From Flavobacterium sp. (lineage in GTDB: Bacteria > Bacteroidota > Bacteroidia > Flavobacteriales > Flavobacteriaceae): a DNA stretch of 64,000 bases. Of the stretch, positions 60,909 to 64,000 are shown piece by piece. Each line of letters begins with the position of its first letter. Position 1 is the first letter of the stretch. Made by a program: the position numbers and the translations under genes. The stretch is from assembly GCA_016721735.1 (NCBI GenBank), contig JADKHM010000019.1, positions 682,001-746,000 on the forward strand. The letters run 5' to 3'. The notes beneath the pieces are model-generated. The model worked only from the letters and a program-made list of their open reading frames with translations, made no database searches and had not been told where the DNA came from.

Positions 60909-61775
60909 ATGGCGAGAATAGTAAAATCGGGGCTGATTCAATTGAGTTTGGCAAAAACAGAAGGCGAAGGCACCATTGCAGAAATCATGCAAGCCATGGA
61001 AGCAAAGCATATTCCTTATATTGAAGAAGCCGGAAAGCAAGGCGTTCAAATTCTCTGCTTTCAAGAGATTTTCAACACACCTTATTTCTGCCCAGGTCAA
61101 GATAGCGCTTGGTATGCCTCCGCCGAAAGCGTTCCTGGTCCAACGACTGAAAGAATGCAAGTCTATGCCAAAAAATATGACATGGTCATTATTGTTCCAG
61201 TTTACGAAAGAGATCAAGCGGGCGTTTTATACAATACTGCTGCGGTCATCGATGCCGATGGAACCTATTTAGGCAAATACCGCAAAAATCACATTCCACA
61301 AACGGGTGGATTCTGGGAAAAGTTTTTCTTCAAACCAGGAAATTTAGGCTATCCCGTTTTTCAAACCAAATATGCCAAAGTCGGCGTGTACATTTGTTAT
61401 GATCGACATTTCCCGGATGGCGCACGATGTCTCGGATTGAACGGAGCCGAAATTGTCTACAATCCATCAGCAACTACTGTTGGACAATCACAAAATCTTT
61501 GGAAATTGGAGCAGCCGGCTCACGCGGTCGCCAACGGTTATTTTATGGGCTGCATCAACCGTGTTGGCATCGAAAAACCATGGAATCTCGGACGTTTTTA
61601 CGGGACATCTTATTTCGTAAATCCGTTGGGAGAAATCTTTGCTTGCGCGTCGGAAGACAAAGATGAATTGCTCGTTGCCGAATTTGATTTAGATTTAATT
61701 GAACAAATTAGAAGCAAATGGCAATTTTATCGTGACCGAAGACCAGAAACGTACGGTGAAATTGTAGCGCCATAA
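60909..61775 (+). CDS. Beta-ureidopropionase (N-carbamoyl-beta-alanine amidohydrolase)
   Basis: The 288-residue nitrilase-superfamily enzyme has the Glu-Lys-Cys triad in CFQEIFNTPYF, GKYRKNHIP and C163 of YICYDRHFPDGAR. This fits N-carbamoyl amide hydrolases; with the neighbours, the substrate should be N-carbamoyl-beta-alanine or its methyl form. It releases the beta-amino acid, CO2 and ammonia. Carbamoylputrescine amidase is the main alternative, but no polyamine genes are nearby. It starts 72 bases after dihydropyrimidinase. Confidence 0.9.
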   Translation: MARIVKSGLIQLSLAKTEGEGTIAEIMQAMEAKHIPYIEEAGKQGVQILCFQEIFNTPYFCPGQDSAWYASAESVPGPTTERMQVYAKKYDMVIIVPVYERDQAGVLYNTAAVIDADGTYLGKYRKNHIPQTGGFWEKFFFKPGNLGYPVFQTKYAKVGVYICYDRHFPDGARCLGLNGAEIVYNPSATTVGQSQNLWKLEQPAHAVANGYFMGCINRVGIEKPWNLGRFYGTSYFVNPLGEIFACASEDKDELLVAEFDLDLIEQIRSKWQFYRDRRPETYGEIVAP

Positions 61776-61833
61776 GTCACATTAATCATCTGATTAGCTT
61801 TCATAAAAATACAAGCCAAATTATATTTTTTAA

Positions 61834-62294
61834 ACCACATAGAAACATAGATTAATTTACGATGCTAACTCAAAAATATTTAGATGAAGTTACCTACGAA
61901 ATTCTAGGAGCTTCCATTGAAGTTCATAAGATTATGGGAAGAGGATTGCTAGAAAGTGTTTATCATCAATGCTTGAAAGAAGAATTAACACATAGAAAAA
62001 TAAATTTTTTATCAGAGATGCGAATACCCGTAATATATAAAAACAGGGAATTAGAAACAGATTTTAGATGCGATTTGTTTGTTGAAAACTGTGTCGTTTT
62101 GGAATTGAAAGCTGTTTTTGAAATACACCCTATGTTCGAAGCAAAGCTTCTAAATTATATGAAACTATTAAAATCTCCAAAAGGAATATTAATCAATTTT
62201 AATTGTTTTAATATTTTTAATGAAGGTCAAAAAACCTTCGTAAATGAATACTATAGGAAACTACCAAAAGAGTAAATCTATGTTTCTATGTGGT
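61834..62294 (+). mobile_element. Candidate GxxExxY-palindrome element
   Basis: Perfect 18-bp inverted repeats (ACCACATAGAAACATAGA at 61834-61851 and its complement at 62277-62294) enclose only the GxxExxY gene. The gene starts 10 bases inside the left arm and stops one base before the right arm. The unit interrupts the pyrimidine cluster between beta-ureidopropionase and preT. The same arms occur at 59311-59438 without a gene. The layout suggests a small mobile element; movement itself has not been shown. I see no clear target-site duplication in the A/T-rich flanks. Confidence 0.6.
61862..62275 (+). CDS. GxxExxY family protein (PD-(D/E)XK nuclease-like)
   Basis: The 137-residue protein has the GxxExxY motif at 28-34 (GLLESVY) inside EVHKIMGRGLLESVYHQCLKEEL. 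A nuclease-like core follows with DFRCDLFVENCVVLELKAV, giving the aspartate and the E-x-K of the PD-(D/E)XK fold, and the usual KLLNYMKLL...GILINF ending. The family (TIGR04256, related to PF13366) is common in Bacteroidota and its function is unknown. It is unrelated to pyrimidine metabolism but lies on the same strand as the operon. It fills an inverted-repeat element at 61834-62294. Confidence 0.9.
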   Translation: MLTQKYLDEVTYEILGASIEVHKIMGRGLLESVYHQCLKEELTHRKINFLSEMRIPVIYKNRELETDFRCDLFVENCVVLELKAVFEIHPMFEAKLLNYMKLLKSPKGILINFNCFNIFNEGQKTFVNEYYRKLPKE

Positions 62295-62331
62295 AAAAAT
62301 AGAATCAAGAACATACTAAAAAGATAAAAAT

Positions 62332-63729
62332 ATGAGTATAAAAAACAACCGTTTAACCCAAGGGGAATACCAAGAAAATTTCGCGGATATTCATCCTCCA
62401 TTCGAAACACCAGATGCCGCTCTAGTAGAAGCCAATCGCTGTTTGTTTTGCTATGATCCGCCTTGTATGAAGTCGTGCCCAACATCGATCAACGTTCCAA
62501 AATTCATCAAGCAAATTGCGACGGAAAACTTGAAAGGTTCAGCGCATACAATTTTTTCTTCCAATATCATGGGTGCTGGATGCAGTAAAGTTTGCCCGGT
62601 AGAAAAATTATGTGAAGGCGCTTGTGTGTATAATTTAATGCACGAAACACCCATTCATATTGCCAAATTACAACGCTATTCTACTGAAAAAGCGATGGCT
62701 AACAAATGGCAACTATTCGAAAGAAAACCTTCCACAGGAAAACGCGTTGCCATCATTGGAGCTGGTCCAGCGGGATTAAGTTGCGCCCATACCTTAAGCC
62801 GCGAAGGAATTGATGTTACGATTTACGAAAAAGAAAGCAAAGGCGGTGGATTAATGACGTACGGCATCGCAGCCTATAAAGTCACGCCGGAGTTTTGTGA
62901 AGATGAGGTAAATTATATTACATCAATCGGCGGCATCAATATCAAATACAATCAAGAATTAGGAAAAAATATTACTGTTGAAGAATTGCAACGCAACTAC
63001 GACGCGGTTTATTTGGCATTTGGTGTTGGATTAGCACGTCAGTTAGACATTCCAGGTGAACATCTTGAAGGAGTTGAAGATGCCATCAAATTTATTTACG
63101 AATTGCGAAATAATGACTTTTCTAGAATCGCGGTGGGTGATAAAGTAGCCGTAATCGGAATGGGTATGACCGCTATCGATGCCGCAACTCAAGCCAAAAG
63201 ATTGGGCGCTTCGGATGTAACGTTGGTTTACAGAAGAACACAAGACGAAATGCCTTGCACGGAACATGAACTCAACATCGCCAAATTAGACGGATGTAAA
63301 GTCATTTGGTTGGCTGCGCCAAAAGAAGTTAAAGGCGAAAATGGAAAAGCCACACATTTAGTTTGCGATGTCATGAAGTTGGGAGAGCCCGACGCTAGCG
63401 GAAGAAGAAGTCCGGTAATTTCTGGAGAAACCTTTACTTTAGAAGTAGACATGGTCATCAAAGCGGCAGGTCAGATGCCTTTCCAGACTTTAGTCAACGA
63501 AAATAATTTAGAAAACAATAATGGTAAAATATCCGTTTCTGGAAAATCATCCACCAAGTTGGCTGGTGTTTTTGCCGGAGGCGATTGTGTCAACGGAGGA
63601 AGAGAAGTCGTAGATGCCGTACAAGCCGGAAAAGACGGAGCCGCCGCCATTGTAAAACATCTTTTTGGACCGGAATATATTTTAGAATCCGAACTAAAAC
63701 CGGCGTTCAACATTAACTTAGTAACTTAA
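62332..63729 (+). CDS. preT: NAD-dependent dihydropyrimidine dehydrogenase subunit PreT
   Basis: The 465-residue iron-sulfur flavoprotein has N-terminal cysteines for two 4Fe-4S clusters (CLFCYDPPCMKSCP and GCSKVCPVEKLCEGAC). FAD- and NAD-binding motifs follow in KRVAIIGAGPAGLSCAHTL (from about residue 137) and KVAVIGMGMTAIDAA, and FAGGDCVNGGREVVDAV closes the FAD domain. With PreA it reduces uracil or thymine with NADH (reversible). The start ATG at 62332 lies 33 bases past the right arm of the GxxExxY element, so that element separates preT from the upstream genes of the pathway. Confidence 0.93.
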   Translation: MSIKNNRLTQGEYQENFADIHPPFETPDAALVEANRCLFCYDPPCMKSCPTSINVPKFIKQIATENLKGSAHTIFSSNIMGAGCSKVCPVEKLCEGACVYNLMHETPIHIAKLQRYSTEKAMANKWQLFERKPSTGKRVAIIGAGPAGLSCAHTLSREGIDVTIYEKESKGGGLMTYGIAAYKVTPEFCEDEVNYITSIGGINIKYNQELGKNITVEELQRNYDAVYLAFGVGLARQLDIPGEHLEGVEDAIKFIYELRNNDFSRIAVGDKVAVIGMGMTAIDAATQAKRLGASDVTLVYRRTQDEMPCTEHELNIAKLDGCKVIWLAAPKEVKGENGKATHLVCDVMKLGEPDASGRRSPVISGETFTLEVDMVIKAAGQMPFQTLVNENNLENNNGKISVSGKSSTKLAGVFAGGDCVNGGREVVDAVQAGKDGAAAIVKHLFGPEYILESELKPAFNINLVT

Positions 63730-63808
63730 CCCTGGTCAAGAGGATTTTAACCATTAAGAGATTAAGAAAATGAAGTTTTAAAATTTTCAACATATAAAAT
63801 AATAAAAA

Positions 63809-64000
63809 ATGGCAGATATATCAACCGATTTTTTAGGCATAAAATCACCCAATCCATTTTGGTTGGCCAGTGCGCCACCTACGGATAAATTAATAAATGT
63901 AGTTCGTGCTTTTGAAGCTGGCTGGGGCGGTGTTGTATGGAAAACGTTAGGGTCGCAAGTCAAAAATGTTTCCTCACGTTACTCATCCGTAAACTACGGA
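63809..64000 (+). CDS. preA: NAD-dependent dihydropyrimidine dehydrogenase subunit PreA, N-terminal part
   Basis: The gene runs off the window; 64 residues are visible. The sequence MADISTDFLGIKSPNPFWLA and then SAPPTDKLINVVRAFEAGWGG and VVWKTLGSQVKNVSSRYSS is the start of the FMN-dependent dihydropyrimidine dehydrogenase catalytic subunit. It follows preT after 79 bases and completes the reductive entry step of the pathway. The iron-sulfur C-terminal part is not seen. Confidence 0.9.
   Translation, partial: MADISTDFLGIKSPNPFWLASAPPTDKLINVVRAFEAGWGGVVWKTLGSQVKNVSSRYSSVNYG

Noticed and set aside
1..64000. CRISPR arrays, tRNA or rRNA genes, prophage or known transposase genes
   Set aside because: I looked in the gaps and found no regular spacer-repeat arrays, cloverleaf-like stretches, rRNA segments, phage genes or transposase motifs.

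Overview
The window is a 64 kb piece of a Bacteroidota chromosome, most likely Flavobacterium or a close relative. The evidence is a gldH gliding-motility lipoprotein gene, two secreted proteins with type IX secretion (T9SS) C-terminal domains, a flavobacterial-type lycopene cyclase, a TDH-type epimerase, AT-rich DNA, and promoters of the Bacteroidota form TTTG-N19/20-TAnnTTTG. I saw no rRNA, tRNA, CRISPR array, prophage or transposase gene. Dispersed palindromic repeats of several families fill many intergenic gaps.

Layout. 1-4.8 kb: the end of a serine hydrolase, a PolB-type 3'-5' exonuclease, an SpmA-SpmB fusion, a small orphan protein and a 3-oxoacid CoA-transferase pair (scoA-scoB). 4.9-9 kb: penicillin-binding protein 1A, gldH and a RicT/PSP1 protein on the minus strand. 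9-12 kb: a minus-strand operon of trhO, trhP and a ferredoxin, which appears to join both tRNA ho5U34 hydroxylation routes. 12-23.5 kb: a bacilliredoxin, lycopene cyclase with an outer-membrane protein, an MntH-UspA fusion with a DtxR/MntR regulator, and a ferrous-iron cluster. That cluster holds feoA, feoB, a TonB-dependent receptor and a 41-residue FeoB-associated Cys-rich protein. Similar 16-bp candidate operators occur at three promoters here. 23.6-33.6 kb: a large secreted T9SS protein, an M13 peptidase, a DMT transporter, an epimerase, an M28 peptidase and a zinc-ribbon protein. 33.9-46.8 kb: a short SSB, an HAD hydrolase, a frameshifted metG, an S66 LD-carboxypeptidase, YraN, a T9SS metalloprotease, an alpha/beta hydrolase and mfd. 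47-54.5 kb: threonine dehydrogenase, an NTF2-like protein, an L,D-transpeptidase, a porin-like protein, a 2OG-Fe(II) oxygenase, a TIGR00266 protein, an eRF1-like small protein and a CotH-like lipoprotein.

54.8-64 kb is a plus-strand pyrimidine catabolism cluster: methylmalonate-semialdehyde dehydrogenase, omega-aminotransferase, NCS1 permease, dihydropyrimidinase, beta-ureidopropionase, PreT and the start of PreA. Together they would import uracil or thymine, reduce and open the ring, release the beta-amino acid, transaminate it and oxidise the semialdehyde to an acyl-CoA.

The most unusual signal is inside this cluster. A GxxExxY-family gene (a PD-(D/E)XK nuclease-like fold) is tightly bracketed by 18-bp inverted repeats, and the same repeats bracket a gene-less 128-bp copy about 2.4 kb upstream. 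This looks like a small nuclease-palindrome element with a shortened derivative, comparable in layout to REP elements and their RAYT transposases. The second notable signal is that TrhO and TrhP, two unrelated tRNA-hydroxylating enzymes, carry the same C-terminal domain and lie next to each other.
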